Part shown: positions 1-10,870 of the stretch, piece by piece | Layout of the letters: each line of letters opens with the position of its first letter | Position numbering within the stretch: position 1 is the first letter of the stretch | Translations under genes and position numbers: made by a program | Source: Salvia splendens | Taxonomy: Eukaryota; Streptophyta; Magnoliopsida; Lamiales; Lamiaceae | Assembly (NCBI RefSeq): GCF_004379255.2 | Contig: NC_056044.1 | Coordinates: forward strand, 9,092,001 to 9,156,000 | Direction: 5' to 3' | DNA: 64,000 nucleotides | The notes under the pieces: model-generated | Seen by the model: the letters and a program-made list of their open reading frames with translations, nothing else | Databases searched by the model: none | Told to the model about the DNA's origin: nothing

Positions 1-70
1 GAACAATTTTTTCTTCTAAATCATTTTCTTCAAGAAGATTGGAAGTATCAAAATTAGAACTTGATGACAT
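1..70 (-). CDS. Possible first exon of a gene running off the left edge
   Basis: On the minus strand an ATG at position 70 opens 23 codons that stay open to the window edge. They read as a Ser-rich then acidic start (MSSSSNFDTSNLLEEN...). An AT-rich TATATATTT-like stretch lies about 60 bp upstream, near 125-140, which suits a plant core promoter. Ser-rich, acidic N-termini of this sort occur in several plant transposase and uncharacterised families, but the piece is too short to assign. It could be a chance ORF. Confidence 0.3.
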   Translation of the reverse strand, partial: MSSSSNFDTSNLLEENDLEEKIV

Positions 71-175
71 TTTTTGGGAAGAGCTGGTTCAATAATTGTG
101 AGGATTTGTGTGTACTTTTCGTGAAGTATATATGTAAATATATAGTAGAAGTTATTTGTTGAGCATAGGATTCCA

Positions 176-420
176 CCACTATCATTTGTGAGCACATAGG
201 ATGTCATTGGATTCCACCACCACTTGTGATAAATAATGACTTGTCATCTAGTCATATTTTGATTTTCGTGGTTACATAGGATGTCATTGGATTCCTCCAC
301 TACCACTTATGATAAAGAATGACTTGTCATCTAGTCTTTTTTTTTATTTTCGTCATTACAGGGATGTCATTGGATTCCTCTACCACCACTGGTGATAAAG
401 AATGACTTGTCATCTAGTCA
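176..420. repeat. Three tandem copies of an ~80-bp AT-rich unit
   Basis: The phrase ATGTCATTGGATTCC recurs at about 201, 281 and 364. Each copy is followed by a CCACTACCACTT-like stretch and AATGACTTGTCATCTAGTC. The spacing is 80 then 83 bp. It has no coding sense and looks like a simple local tandem duplication upstream of the possible gene start at 70. Confidence 0.8.
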
Positions 421-502
421 TTTTTTTAATTTTCATGATAAAAGAATTGATTTTTTTGATTACATGGAATGTTATTAGTAATATGTTATAGTTAATTAAG
501 TA

Positions 503-753
503 CTCCATCCGTCCCCTAATAGGAGTCGCTCTTTGACCGGGCACGAGTTTTAAGAAATGTAGAGAAAAGTTGGTTGAAAAAGTTAGTGGAATGTAGGACC
601 CACATTTTTATATTGATTTTATAATAAAATGTGAGTTGAGTGAGTTAGTGGAATGTGAGGCCTACTACCATTTATGGTAAAAATGAAGAGTGACTCTTAA
701 TGGGGGACGACCCAAAATGGAAATTAACGACTCTTATTCGGGGACGGAGGGAG
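503..753. mobile_element. Stowaway-type MITE (Tc1/mariner)
   Basis: This 251-bp element is flanked by TA on both sides (501-502 and 754-755). Its ends are inverted repeats: left CTCCATCCGTCCCC, right (reverse strand) CTCCCTCCGTCCCC, and pairing continues for about 25 bp to AGAGTCG. The TA target site and CTCCCTCCGT terminus are the hallmarks of Stowaway elements. It has no coding capacity. Confidence 0.9.
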
Positions 754-869
754 TATTATTTATTAAATGATTTTTATTGAATTTAAAATACTAATTTAAT
801 TATATTAGAAAATAAACCTATAAACTAAAAAGAAAATTGCCAGTAAGGAGAGGAGAATTATAAAATATA

Positions 870-1045
870 ATCAGGCAATGGGACAAACTTTGATAATTTG
901 AAAAATCTGAATCTCTTGTTCGTATCAAACATTGGCCGTAGGGCAAAAGCCGTTAAACATTATTATTGCTCTGAATGACGATGACACTTAATTTACATTT
1001 AATTATGGAGAGGCACATTTAATTTTATATTGCAGAAAGAGGTGT
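870..1045. repeat. Diverged copy of the 11S globulin 3' flank
   Basis: This stretch resembles the sequence just downstream of the globulin stop codon (about 4960-5135). Shared landmarks, in order, are a GGGACAA...TTTGATA block, an ATCTCTTGTT-like block, TATCAAACATT, AAACATTATTATTGCTCTGA and CTTAATTTACATTTA. The last part (1030-1045) still resembles the end of the globulin coding region. It is probably the 3' remnant of a second, lost globulin copy in the same orientation. The divergence is high, so it is an old event. Confidence 0.6.
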
Positions 1046-1174
1046 GCATTTCATCCACTAGTAGATGATTGCATAAATTTTAAAAAGAAATTCAACAGAT
1101 TCATTTTTAGTCAACAAGGCCAACAATAAAGTGGCACATGTCTTGACGCCCAATGGTACGAATGTATTTGTTGA

Positions 1175-1260
1175 TGAGCATTGTGTTAAAGAAGTACTTG
1201 TGTTGTTTTTTTTGATTGAGCATTGTGTTAAAGAAGTACTTGTGTTGTTTTTTTTGATGT
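1175..1260. repeat. 43-bp direct tandem duplication
   Basis: GAGCATTGTGTTAAAGAAGT followed by ACTTGTGTTG and a T-run occurs twice, starting at 1175 and 1218, nearly identical. It creates short spurious ORFs on the minus strand. Confidence 0.85.
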
Positions 1261-1264
1261 AGTC

Positions 1265-4200
1265 TGTCACAACCGCCCTTTAGGGTTAATAAATATGGGC
1301 GATCGTGATTAAAAGAAATGAGTAAACAGACGAAGAAAACTAGGGTTTCAATAAATAGTTTAACCAATAATTAATATTTAAAAAAAAACGACTAAGGGTT
1401 TGACATTATCCAAAAGATATCAAGTTTTCAAATATCCAAATAATTAGGTTCAAAGCTAAATAAATGATGAGTAAAAATAATGTCTCAGCGGAAGCGTTCA
1501 AGAGAAAGAGTGATGTCATGTGTGGAGACACAACGACACTCGAAGTTCAAAGATAACCAAATAATACTTCAATTTTAATTGCTCAATACCACCAATTTCT
1601 CATCGCCGCTCAACCTGCACATAAGGAAAACACATGCAGGGCTGATAACTATAAAAATACTCAATGGACTTATGCCGAAAATAAGTTATCAAAATAATAT
1701 TTATCATGCCATCCATAAGTAACCATCGGGGTTTAGCTTTAGAAAGGCACGAGGCACTCAAAATCATTTCCATTGTAAAAGGTCGACTGATCAGTCATTT
1801 TCCCATAAACGTTAACCATATCTGCACATACATGACATGGAATGTGGCCACACACCAAGTCACTAGACCGGCCAACCCATACGCTAGCACACGGTCTACC
1901 AGGTGTACACTAATCCAAGTAGGGTTTGCGGCCCTACGAGGACTCGAATTCGATTTAAATAATAATGGCAAAAGTCACATCAGATAGGCACGTTAAAATC
2001 AAATCACGGCATGATAAACATAGTTTCATTCCCATCGATAAAATATTTAGGACATTGTCCTTATATAAAAGAAAGCCCACTTCGAGTGCTTAATCCACAG
2101 ATATATTCTTTCCCTTGCGATCACGATTCACTTGCGAAGAATCACCTTTAGAATTTACATAACATATAAATCAACACACTTTCCAAATAAATAAATAAGA
2201 TGCATGCATCCTATGTCTCCAATTATCTTCCTCGTTCAAGACTACCAATTTCTCACGATTAGGGGCTTGGGTATTTTTGATTTCTGGCCGCTCACGCCCC
2301 AACCATTCATATTAGAAACAAGCCCAACCAAATAAATTCATTCAGCCAATTTTAATTTTAAACAAAAGCCCAATAGTTAAATAAAAAGTGAAGCTCCTGA
2401 CTTCAATGAATGACAAGAAAAAGAGTACACTTCCATTTTTATTTAAAAAAAAACACACGTACACAGACTCCCTTCCCAAAGTAATACTGTAACTTTCCAC
2501 CTCCTCTTTGAACTAGTAACACAATTCAAGTAAAAACAATTTAATAAGAATTCAAAAATTTCCATTTGTTTACACGTACCCTCACATCCCGTTTTCTTTT
2601 ACAGAAACTACGAACTAAAAACACCTATAAAGAATCAGTACAAATAAACAATGAAGAACAAAACTCCACATTCCGTACCGTCGGCTTTCTCTCAACTTCA
2701 CAACAAAAAAATTGAACAGCAAATTAGAGCTTCGACGCCCTCACCCACAGCCGTCGCTCGGCGCCGCAGCAGCCGCTGCGTTGCCACTCCGGTGGCCCCG
2801 AAGATAAGTTCTTAATTTGGTTTCACGAATTAAAGTTCGGTTCTTTGTTTTATATTGTTCGAATTATTGATTTGCTTCGGTTACTGGTTTCATGAGATGC
2901 ACAAGTATGGAATTGGATTTGGATGGGGAAAGTGTATACCTTCAATATGCTGACAGATTGTGAAAGAATAGATGATGACACTTTCCCTGATTTTAGTCCT
3001 CGGTTCCTGCCAGAGAAGGGGATTTGTACGTCATTGTGTGAAAAATATTTGTGAGGAAGGAGATGGTAGATTTCTGATATTACCAAGCGAAAGGATTGAA
3101 TCGTGTGTGGCTTGAACAAAAGCTTGTCTAACTCTCTGCTTCCTCTCTGTTAAAAGATATTCCATGAGTTTGATTTGAGTAGGGTGGCATTAGTGAGATA
3201 GAACAAAGATGGATGGTTACCTCGGTGGAATTAGGATTGAGAGGGGGAGAATGATGAACTCTCTCTTCTCTGCCGCATTGAGAAATTTTTGTGATTCAAA
3301 AGACTACAGAATTGGTGTTAGGCGGAGAGATAGGGTATGGAGATTTATGCTGCATCATAACGTGGGAGTATAATTGAGAGTTAGTTGTGGTTTAGATTTG
3401 GAAGAGATTTACGGAGGGGGATACATTTTTTTAACGTGGGAAAGGGGGTGGAATATGGGTAATTAATTTCACAAAAATTAATTAGGATTGACTAATTTTA
3501 TTTCTTTGGAATTTTATTTGCAGATCACGGAGGAGGAGAGGAAAAATCTCTGCAGAATATTTATTTAAAATTTGAATTAAGGAAAGTCTTGGTGACCAAG
3601 TCAAGGAGGAAAAGATTTAATTAAATTAGTTTGATTCACGGTCCTTTGTATTTTATTTAAATTGTGCAACCCACAATTTATTTTCCATAAGACTGGATTT
3701 TTGTATTATTTATTCAATTTATCAGATCCCACACGAAATTGAGTCCAATAAATATTCCTCACAGAAAGGAATTATTTAAATTCGCATTGTGATTTATTTC
3801 ACAAATTTCTAGCTCTCATAAGAGCATCCACAATGGAGGCTAGCGGATAGGCAAGCCGTTCGCGGGCGCTAGCCGATCCGCTAGCTTCCATTGCGACAAT
3901 TTAGGCTACCCGATCGGCGAGCTCTAGCCGATTCACGGGCGCTAAGCGATCCGCTAGCCGCCATTGCTGGCTCGGAATCGGCTAGCCGATTTTTTTTTAA
4001 TTATGTAATTTTTTTTTATAATTTACTTTTTTTAATTTAAATAAAATTATTGCATTTTTCCGTATTTGTGTCGTAAATTTAATTCCGTATTTGCGTGATT
4101 GTAATTTTTAATTATGTAATTCCGTAATTCGTATGTGGAAGAGGAGTTTTTTTAAAATTAATGTAATTTTTTTTAATTAGTGTACTTTTTTTTAATTTTA

Positions 4201-4944
4201 ATATTATTATTGAATTTTCCCGTATTTGTGACTTAAATTTAATTCCGTATTTTGCGTGATTGTAATTTTTAATTATGTAATTCCGTAATTCGTGTGTGGA
4301 AGAGGAGTTTTTTTAAAATTAATGTACTTTTTTTAAATTTTAATATTATTATTGAATTTTCCTGTATTTGTGTCGTAAATTTAATTCTGTATTTTGCGTG
4401 ATTGTAATTTTTAATTATGTAATTCCGTAATTCGTGTGTGGAAGAGGAGTTTTTTTAAAATTAATGTAAATTTTTTAAATTAATGTCCTTTTTTTATTTT
4501 AATATTATCATTGAATTTTCCTGTATTTGTGTCGTAAATTTAATTCCGTATTTTTGTGATTGTTAATTATTTGTTTTTATAATTTTGTTTATTGTGACTA
4601 GACTATGGCTGACTGGGCTATTGCTTGTCCTGCTGATGTGTCAGGAGGAGTTTGTGGCTAGGCTATGGCTGGGCTATTGCTTGTCCAAAACAATTGTGGA
4701 TGCTCTAACAAATTATCAATTATTCAAAAACAATTAAATTCATCTCACATCAATTATTCAAAGCAGCCACGTCACATATTCAACAAAGTTGACCAAGTCA
4801 AAATTTCAACTCAAAATTAGGTCACGGAAAGTATCCAACAACAATTCTACTCGACAATTAATCCACGGACTTCGCAATATTAAAAACATTAAATGCAAGT
4901 ACTTTAGGGTTCGAAAATTAGGGTTCAAAAAGTGGGGCGTTACA
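1265..4944. mobile_element. Diverged solo LTR of a Ty3/gypsy element
   Basis: It begins TGTCACAACCGCCC and ends GGGGCGTTACA (TG...CA). The immediate flanks TAGTC (1260-1264) and TAATC (4945-4949) look like a decayed 5-bp target duplication. Internal blocks near 1600-1640 (CATCGCCGCTCAACCTGCAC, ACATGCAGGGCTGA) match the LTR of the intact gypsy element at 41118-43792 in the same order, so it belongs to a related family. No gag-pol or PBS lies beside it, so it is a solo LTR. Its length of 3680 bp includes a nested MITE (3822-4705). ORFs inside it are short and unconvincing. Confidence 0.75.
3822..4705. mobile_element. Harbinger/Tourist-type non-autonomous element nested in the solo LTR
   Basis: Termini are GAGCATCCACAATGG on the left and its inverted form CAATTGTGGATGCTC on the right. 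A TAA duplication sits on each side (3819-3821 and 4706-4708). The three-base TAA/TTA target and this terminus are usual for Tourist-like elements. The body carries about four tandem copies of a 140-160-bp unit containing AATTCCGTATTTGCGTGATT (near 4081, 4241, 4383, 4542), plus GC-rich GCTAGCC repeats near the left end. Confidence 0.85.
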
Positions 4945-4954
4945 TAATCTGTTG

Positions 4955-5125
4955 TAGGAAGTAAATATAAAAATGATTTGTAGAGAGTGGGACAATTAAA
5001 GTTTGATACTCTGAAAAATGTTACTACTATTAATCTCTTATTGTTGGGATCAAACATTATTATTGCTCTGACAGAGACTGAGGCTTAATTTACATTTATT
5101 TATGGAGATACACCATTTGATTTGA
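4955..5125. other. 3' flank of the 11S globulin gene
   Basis: This A+T-rich stretch follows the globulin stop codon and holds its probable 3' UTR. It is the reference copy of a block that recurs diverged at 870-1045 (direct) and 7340-7480 (inverted). No clear polyadenylation signal could be singled out. Confidence 0.5.
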
Positions 5126-6731
5126 TCAAGCAGAGTGGGGTGCGTTAAAAATGAGGGTCTCCTGGCGCGAAAACTTGATCTTCTGTGCCTCCTCCCTCGA
5201 TACTTGGTATGCGTTAGCAACGACATCGACCGGAAGTCCCCTGATGGCGGATGTGCGGCCGCTCAAGGTGTTGATGGCCGCATTTTCGTTGGTGTTGAAT
5301 GCAACCCACTCGAATCCCTGCTCTGCAGCCTGCTTGACGACAGCGAAGTTTTGGGGTACGACGAGCACCTGGCCCTCTCTGAGCTGCCCGTCGAACACAG
5401 CCTGGCCACGATGGTTGACTATCTGGACCCGTGAGGCGCCGCGGGTGGCGTAGATCAGGGTGTGGGCGTTGGTGTACCAGTGAGGTGAGAATATAGCATT
5501 CTATGTATAATAATAATAATAATAATAATAGTAAAATTAATTAGTAGAGTAAGTTGGAATTATTAGTAACCAATTAATAATAATACTGCCATTATAATTA
5601 CCCTGTGGAGGACTCCTCTGGCAGCGCTGAGTTGAAGGAAGCTGAGGATGGGAAGGTTGAAGCTGTTGAGGCTGGAGAATCTTCCGGCGCGTGGGTTGTA
5701 GAAGTCGGCGCGTGAAGCTCTGTCGAGATTCTCCTTGACTCTGGCGCTGCAGAAGGTCTCCTCGAGGCCGTTGTGTTGACGTTCTTGTTCTTGGCGGCTG
5801 CGGTGGGGCTGGATCAGCTGGATGCTCTTCTCTGCCCTTATAATGTGGCCTCTTCCATCGTTTTGGCCCCTCAGCTTTCTGGCGGTCTCTACATCGACGT
5901 TGAATGCCTCTGCCAACAACTCCTCGTCTAAACCGCTGAAGACATTTCCCAATTCTGACTGGGCTTCTTGGCTTCCGCGCAGTCTCCTGTATTGCTCCTC
6001 CTCTTGCTCGCTGCCCGGGTTTCCGGCCAAGAAGAAGGACTGCAAAATTTGGATAATTAGTTGGATGAAATTGGAATAAAGCATATATTTATTAGTATAT
6101 GAGTATGTAATTACCCACATACCCTTGGGTTTTGGTCGAGTTGGTTGGCATAGTTGGAGTTGTGGTGGAAAACAACAACAACAAGCTCTTGATCGCCGTC
6201 GTTGTAAACCCAGTGAGCATCACCTGCCCTGATGGCGATGACGTCTCCCTTCTGGAATTCCTCAACTTTCTGATGTTTGTCGACTCTGAATCTCTGGCTT
6301 CTTTCCTCCCGAGAAAATTGTTGTTGTTGGCCTGATTCGAATGTTTCGGCGCAGCCAGAGGTCAGAACTCCGTAAGTTCCCCTGCCTGCATAATTTGCAT
6401 GAGTACATGAAACCATGAATCCGTAGTATATTCCGAAATTATTATACAACTAACCTTGGACGACGTAGACGAGAACTGGGGCGTTGTGGTAGACAGGCAG
6501 AAGGAGGCCTCTCTGCTGAATGATGTGGCGGCGGATGGAGACGCCGGCACATCTAAACTCATTGTTGTGGTTATCCCAGAACTCGGTCTGTCCGCCCTCC
6601 GATCTCACGGTGTAGGACGGCTCCCGAGCGTCAATGTTGCTGACCTGGCATTCACCCTGCTGCTCTCTAATGGCGTAACCACACCCTAGCAGCACAAGAA
6701 AGCTTAGAAGTGAGAGGGAGAGCTTGGCCAT
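5126..6731 (-). CDS. 11S globulin (legumin-type seed storage protein)
   Basis: Four exons on the minus strand: 6731-6455, 6385-6123, 6039-5602 and 5500-5126, all with GT-AG introns. Total 1353 bp, 450 residues, a normal length for the family. Residues 1-20 are a signal peptide ([20 protein letters not shown]). Two cupin domains follow. The Asn-Gly processing site of 11S proteins is at N270-G271 in NGLEETFC, so vacuolar processing would give an acidic chain of about 250 residues and a basic chain of 180. Cys104 (TSGCAETF) and Cys277 are the expected interchain disulfide pair. The protein is secreted into storage vacuoles as trimers then hexamers. The Gln/Glu-rich variable region is short. The ATG at 6731 is chosen because the signal peptide starts there and the TATA box lies about 55 bp upstream. 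All exons are intact, so it looks functional. Confidence 0.95.
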
Positions 6732-6850
6732 GGCTGTGCTGTGTTGTATGCTGATGCTGAGAAGTGGCAAAGCGGAAGCGTCGGTATTTATAGACCATTT
6801 TGCATGCAACACTCGCAAACTAATGGCTGCATGCCTCCCACCTATGATTT
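6732..6850 (-). promoter_or_regulatory. Seed-type promoter of the 11S globulin
   Basis: On the minus strand a TATA box (CTATAAATACC) lies at about 6783-6793. Two RY motifs follow upstream: TGCATGCA at 6801-6808 and GCATGC at 6829-6834. RY elements bind B3 factors of the ABI3/FUS3/LEC2 group and are typical of legumin promoters. A G-box core CACGTG is further upstream at 7160-7165, though it falls inside a likely MITE. Seed-specific expression is inferred from these motifs. Confidence 0.75.
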
Positions 6851-7004
6851 TGTGCTACAACTCTCTCTCTAATAATGACAAACTTCATCTCTCACTTATC
6901 TATCATTTGTATTTGGATGCAAACAAGGTCACATACGTCTACCCTCTTCTATTTCTATTCATCTCATATTTCAATTTCACTCAACTTTGTGGATAATATT
7001 CATA

Positions 7005-7205
7005 CTGCTCCCGATGGTCATCTTTCCTTTTTTGTTTGGCCAAACAAGATGATCACTTTTCAATTTTGAAATTAACCTCCTCTCTTATCTCTCCTCATTA
7101 AAATATTCAACTACATTTTTCCTTTCTATTTTATTTCACCTAACAACACTTCCTAAAATCACGTGCCACTCGAGAATGTGATCATCTTGAATGGGACAGA
7201 GGGAA
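7005..7205. mobile_element. Degenerate Stowaway-type MITE
   Basis: It is flanked by TA (7003-7004 and 7206-7207). The right end reads on the reverse strand ATTCCCTCTGTCCCATTCAA, a Stowaway-like terminus; the left end CTGCTCCCGATGGTCATC is more decayed. The AAGATGATCAC motif occurs near both ends in inverted orientation. It lies in the upstream region of the globulin gene. Confidence 0.5.
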
Positions 7206-7339
7206 TACTTTTTTCTAGTGTTCCAATTCCCATATTTCATCAACGCTTCTCGAAATAAAAAAAATACTGCTACCAATTTGTTTATGTCTTGAAATTATGT
7301 GTAGATTATATTATGTAAATCAGACTATTTTTAAAAACA

Positions 7340-7480
7340 AGTTCTCGTCATTCTGCAATAATAATGTATCCTACTTGCCAATGTTTGATACCTACCAACA
7401 ATAAGAGATTAATAACATTTTTCAAATCATCAAACTTAATTTGTCCCATTCCTTACAATTCATTTTTATATTTAGTAGAA
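7340..7480. repeat. Inverted copy of the globulin 3'-flank block
   Basis: The reverse complement of this stretch matches 4960-5085 and 870-1000. Shared blocks are ATATAAAAATGA, ATGGGACAAA, GTTTGATGATTTGAAAAATG, TTAATCTCTTATTGTTG, TATCAAACATTGGC and ACATTATTATTGC. It lies upstream of the globulin gene in the opposite orientation to the downstream copy, so the gene sits between inverted repeats. It may be the 3' remnant of an inverted globulin copy. Confidence 0.65.
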
Positions 7481-8156
7481 GATTTAATTAATTAGGATTC
7501 CTTGATATATGTATTCCTTGATTCCCACCTATCGACTTTGCTTTTGATTTCTTTTCTTGCCAATATATTGGGCCTTATATTTTCAAAAATACTAACTGAA
7601 ATTGTATGAATCCTTCCCTAGGGGAAATATTCATTATAGATGATTGATCAATTAATTCGTGTAATTCTTAATCATATATGCACTTGCGGCTCGTCTATCG
7701 ATAATATTATTACAGGAAACTATGGAAAACTATCATTGTAGAAAAATTTTGATATATTAACATGATGTAAAAATATACACTTCTTATAATTGTTACCTCA
7801 AGTTCAAAACAACGAATTTTTTTGCTAAAAATGTTAGCAAGTGTTGCATGAAAAACATTGGATTCTACACATTTACTCTATGGTGCAAGTTGCCATCCAC
7901 AAAAAATTACATAGAACCAATAAGCAAAAATCAAACATGTCGAGATTTACTCGCAGCACGCCTCTAGCTAGCTAGTAGCCGCGGATATCTCACATTACAA
8001 AACCCCAAAAACAGAACAAAAAAAAAAGAAAAAGTCAACCGATCGAAAATCAACTACAATTAGCAACATTATCTGATGTTTTTATTACCGCATGCAGATA
8101 GAATTGCTTTGTTTAGCCGAAAACCTAAGTAATGTGATTTGGTAGAAATGGTGAGT
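7481..8156. other. Intergenic spacer, nothing recognised
   Basis: A+T-rich spacer between the globulin upstream region and the 3' end of the patellin-like gene. No ORF of note, no clear repeat, no RNA gene seen. The part nearest 8156 must contain the patellin 3' UTR. Confidence 0.5.
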
Positions 8157-9824
8157 TCAATTGTGGATCCTATGGATAGGCATACTTGCCTTGGTCTTGT
8201 ACCTGTAGAAAGCCTTCTTCCTTGTGAATGAATGATTCACTATGCTTATCACAATCTTCCCTTCCTCTCTTATGTAGAACGAGTTTCTCATGCCCTCTCC
8301 CATCCTCTTCTCTTGCAGCAAGATCTTGTATGAGCAATCGTCTTCTGGCACGAACTCTTCTCTATACGCCACGTCGTATCCAATCACAGTTATATCCCAG
8401 GTTACACTCACCCCTACCTGAAACAATCATTAGTAAGTATGTGTCAGGGTTCGTCGATGCACACCTGAACTCACATTAGCATGATATTGTTCACTTTGGG
8501 ACAAAGCGTCATAGTTTTGTTCTTGGGACACATCCCAATAGGCCTTATATTTATTGCTTGCACATTTTCTAATTCTGTGGTATGGGATGGTTTGAACCCT
8601 AAGAATATGTATTACCTCGACGGGTATTTGTATGAGTTCAGTGCCATTTGCTCTAATATAAGCTTCGAGAACTTTGTCTTCGGTTGTGAATTCTGTGTCG
8701 TTCTCTCTCCTCAGCCCGCCGTATTGAACCAGTATGTTCTCTATGGTAGCGTACCTGCATTTTGGATAAATCAAGCAAGAGTAAATCTATTTTAGTAAAT
8801 AGTACTTATGTTTTGATTAAGTACTTGAGAAGTGTCTCTGTAACTCTTGATTGCTTCACAAATATGAACTTGTTCTTGCTCCTCTTCGTCACCAACCGCA
8901 GCTTCAAAGCGTTCAGCGTCAGAAACCACGATGGCACATTTATGATCAGCTGCATATATCCACAACCGCGTTATATATATATAAAAAGGGTTGTGATCAA
9001 ATGTTAACTAATTTCTAATTTCCAATCCAGAACCCATAACTTTTTTCAATTTTGTAGTACATTAAAATTATCATGTTTATATACTTATGTATTTGTGTTG
9101 AAAGTTCTGCGTTCTAGATTAGAAATTAGTTTTATTTTAACGCGACCCTGTATGAACTGACATTCTTGTGGACGATGCCGGGATAATGATCGTGGAGCAA
9201 CGCGATCATCTTCTTCCCAATGAGCTTCATCTCCTTGGTGGTGGGCCCGCCCGCGTGCCTCATGTCAACGATCTGGACGATGGAGTCGACGCCGCCAGAC
9301 TGGAAATTGAGACGGCGGATGCCTTTCTCGAGGCAGAGCAGCCTCCACCTCAGATACTCATTGCAGCTCTGCTGCCCCATGCTCATCAGGTTCCTCTGAT
9401 ACTCCCTCCCCAAGACGCTGTAGCAGAGGGGGCGCCCCTCCTTGTCTGCGCCGCTCGCGAACCAGACGTTGTCCCACGGCGGCGCCAGATCGTCGTCGGC
9501 CGGGCGGAAGTCCGCGCGCCACCGCAGCGTCCTGCGCAGCGCGGTGAAGGCCTCGTACACCTTGTAGCGCTTGGCCTTGAGGAACTTGCTGAGGACGGCG
9601 GCATCGGTCGCCTCCACGCCCCACAGGCGGGCCCCGTCATCGTCGTCGTCGTTGGTCGTGAAGAGGTAGTTTCCTTTGATGGCTTCCTCGACACGGAAGC
9701 GGAACTCGGCGAGGGATTTGCCCCGGGAGCGGGCGTCGATGAAGTGGTCGTCCACTTCGTCGTCGTCGCCGCTGCTCTCGGGGTCGATTGTGGCAATGTG
9801 GACGAGCTTTCCCTCGATGATCAT
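8157..9824 (-). CDS. Patellin-like Sec14/GOLD phosphoinositide transfer protein
   Basis: Four exons on the minus strand: 9824-9147, 8949-8825, 8754-8616 and 8417-8157, joined by GT-AG introns. The product is 400 residues, close to short patellins of the PATL6 type (about 410). Order of parts: an acidic N-terminus with an Asp run, CRAL-TRIO N-terminal helices (LSKFLKAKRYKVYEAF), the Sec14 lipid pocket (GRPLCYSVLG, then YLRWRLLCLEKGIRRLNF, then DHYPGI), the patellin motif QYGGL, and a C-terminal GOLD beta-domain (SVTWDITVIGYDV, AFYRYKTK). Patellins bind phosphoinositides and act at the plasma membrane and cell plate. The helix after NVPSWF, normally YSMFSPFLTQRTKSKF-like, is divergent here (LTLNALKLRLVTKRSKNKF). 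Exon 1 is very GC-rich, unlike its surroundings. Confidence 0.9.
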
Positions 9825-10310
9825 TTTTGTTTAGATTGGTGTTGGTCTGTCTTCCGAGCTCCGGCCGGCAATGATTCACCAGCCGATGAAGGCAGACTTT
9901 TTTGTTATGTTATGTTATGTACCTTTCTCTCTCCTTCCTCTCTTCTTGTTTTTCTTATGAGAGACAAGGGAAATGGTGCAGTTTCTGTTGGTGGTTTGGC
10001 GCCAATTGTGGGTTGTGTTGAGATGAGTTTATTAGTATGAATAAATGGTGGTTATGAAATTTGAAGGATTTTTTTAGTCCTAAGCCATCCTCATGTTTAG
10101 GTCTACTTTTGTCAACATCAAAGTTATAATTGACGGTATAAGTATATCGTCATATAAAAGCTAAAAAAATAAGATATATTCCCTCTGGTCACTATTAATC
10201 GTCTCATATTTGATCAGTGTAGATTTTATGAATTTGTTTCACTTTATTAAGAATATTAGAAGAAAAATGTTAGTGTGCTAGTGTAATGTAGGTCTTACTT
10301 TCATATAGTA
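9825..10310. other. Upstream region of the patellin-like gene
   Basis: It holds the presumed promoter and 5' UTR of the minus-strand patellin-like gene, then A+T-rich DNA with weak traces of Stowaway termini (CCCTCTGGTCACTATTAATC near 10181). No confident TATA box was picked. No gene seen. Confidence 0.4.
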
Positions 10311-10524
10311 CTCCATCCATCCCACTTTAACAGTCTTAGGATGAATATTTCATATATGGTAATAAACCTCACCTTTCACTGACTCCATTACAGTTACATT
10401 TTATTATAAAACTAATGTATAAAAATGGGTACCACATTCCACTATCATTTTTCATCAACTTTCCTTTATATTTCCTAAAACTCGCAAACAATTTAACCTG
10501 GACTGGTAAAGGGGTACAGATGGA
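10311..10524. mobile_element. Stowaway-type MITE
   Basis: Left end CTCCATCCATCCCACTTTAA after TA (10309-10310). The right end, read on the reverse strand, is ATCCATCTGTACCCCTTTAC, and pairing continues to AGTC. TA follows at 10525-10526. The ends are diverged, so the element is old. Confidence 0.6.
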
Positions 10525-10571
10525 TATTAATTTTATAATAATTGTGAGTGAAAAATGTATATGGAGTATGT

Positions 10572-10866
10572 CCAAATATGTCATACTTCCTAATTTTTAT
10601 GGATACAACTGACATGAAGCGATTACTTTTCAGTCTTCTCATAATTAGAAAATAACATGTGGATGCGGTTAAATTATAGTGACTTCTCTTTCAACACTGC
10701 ATTCGTTGGCCTTAGACCAAATATGTCATACTTCCTAATCTTTCATGGATACAACTCACATGAAGTGATTAATTTTGAGTCTTCTCATAATTAGAAACAC
10801 GTGGATGAGGTTAAATTTAGCGTTTCTCTTTAAACACTGCATCTTCAATGGTCTAAGACCAAATAT
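10572..10866. repeat. Two ~145-bp tandem copies, with a third partial copy at 17137
   Basis: CCAAATATGTCATACTTCC opens each copy at 10572 and 10717. Both continue with an ATGGATACAACT...CATGAAG...CAGTCTTCTCATAATTAG series and end near GACC. A third copy begins at about 16513 (TACTTCATAATC), is interrupted by a solo LTR, and resumes at 17137 (ATGGACACAACTCACATAAA). No coding potential. Confidence 0.75.
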
Positions 10867-10870
10867 GTTA

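Noticed and set aside
16..207. 63-codon minus-strand ORF at the left edge
   Set aside because: Low-complexity, A+T-rich, overlaps the likely promoter of the possible gene start at 70 in another frame.
1058..1367. ORFs of 70-86 codons near the globulin 3' remnant
   Set aside because: They are created by the 43-bp tandem duplication, and no globulin motif can be followed in them.
5135..5453. Plus-strand ORFs of ~100 codons over the globulin last exon
   Set aside because: Antisense shadows of the conserved basic chain.
9168..10040. 290-codon plus-strand ORF over the patellin-like first exon
   Set aside because: It is the antisense shadow of a GC-rich exon. The minus strand has clear Sec14 motifs and splice sites; this frame has none.
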